A DNA stretch of 64,000 nucleotides from Brachionus manjavacas (Eukaryota > Rotifera > Eurotatoria > Ploima > Brachionidae), in assembly GCA_019054805.1 (NCBI GenBank), contig JAHQIY010000011.1, forward strand, positions 563,001 to 627,000, in the 5' to 3' direction. The notes beneath the pieces are model-generated. The model worked only from the letters and a program-made list of their open reading frames with translations. It searched no databases and was not told the DNA's origin. Both the position numbers and the translations under genes were made by a program. Positions 63,989-64,000 of the stretch are shown in pieces (the first letter of the stretch is position 1; each line of letters begins with the position of its first letter).

Positions 63989-64000
63989 ATTTTTAGTGTT

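Larger units (their letters stand above)
60837..64000 (+). mobile_element. pogo/Tigger element, split by a nested LINE, cut by window edge
   Basis: The left end CAGTCGTTCCTCCGAATAAC, flanked by TA, is followed by ACGAG/AACGA words (CATAAAACGAGAAACTCC, CTTATAACGAAC), the style of Tigger terminal repeats. The transposase coding remnant starts only after 63.7 kb because a LINE occupies 61182-63711. The right TIR lies beyond the window. Confidence 0.8.

Overview
This window comes from a very AT-rich animal nuclear genome. Its certain host genes are metazoan: a CTR1-type copper transporter, an Arp1/centractin actin-related protein and KSR (kinase suppressor of Ras). Most introns are tiny (about 50-67 bp) unless mobile DNA has grown inside them. 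Several start codons lie 3-10 bases after a splice-acceptor-like AG, which suggests spliced-leader trans-splicing. The combination fits a small invertebrate, possibly a monogonont rotifer such as Brachionus; that is inference, and nothing here proves the species.

Layout. 1-4.9 kb: pogo-type transposase remnant (minus strand), a large palindrome, a LINE with an internal inverted duplication, and a MULE-like remnant. 5.2-6.0 kb: CTR1 (minus strand, 3 exons). 6.9-14.5 kb: LINE 3' fragments, a partial copy of a host gene, a TIR element, a LINE with clear target duplications and an internally deleted Tc1/mariner element. 14.8-23.3 kb: an IS630-like DNA transposon with a Ty3/Gypsy LTR retrotransposon fossil inside it. 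23.8-28.1 kb: a 137-bp LINE-tail or SINE-like insertion, a Merlin-type element carrying an unexpected ORF, MITEs, and a scrap of Gypsy pol. 28.9-29.3 kb: a small three-TM protein gene (minus strand). 30.6-32.0 kb: Arp1 (plus strand, 5 exons). 32.5-39.98 kb: LINE fragments and a hAT MITE with an 8-bp target duplication. 40.3-53.7 kb: KSR with its promoter, including two candidate mutually exclusive C1-domain exons; its last exon lies 3.95 kb beyond the previous one. 55.2-56.1 kb: a second Merlin-like element. 57.5-59.0 kb: a single-exon membrane protein with an alpha/beta-hydrolase fold. 60.8-64 kb: three elements nested inside one another.

Host genes. CTR1 imports Cu(I) at the plasma membrane. 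Arp1 forms the filament of dynactin. KSR scaffolds RAF-MEK-ERK signalling. The small membrane protein and the hydrolase-like protein are unassigned. The neighbouring genes do not look functionally linked.

The strongest new observations are: (1) the KSR alternative exon pair, each coding for the first half of the C1 zinc domain with identical internal zinc spacing and compatible phase; (2) a group of DNA elements with TTTACGTAA-rich inverted repeats, at least two of which code for a shared uncharacterised protein motif; (3) two Merlin-like elements with exact 8-bp duplications, one with an R3H-like ORF and one with a C2H2 finger; (4) a datable nesting order, pogo/Tigger element, then LINE, then TACGTAA element. 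No tRNA, rRNA or CRISPR was seen.
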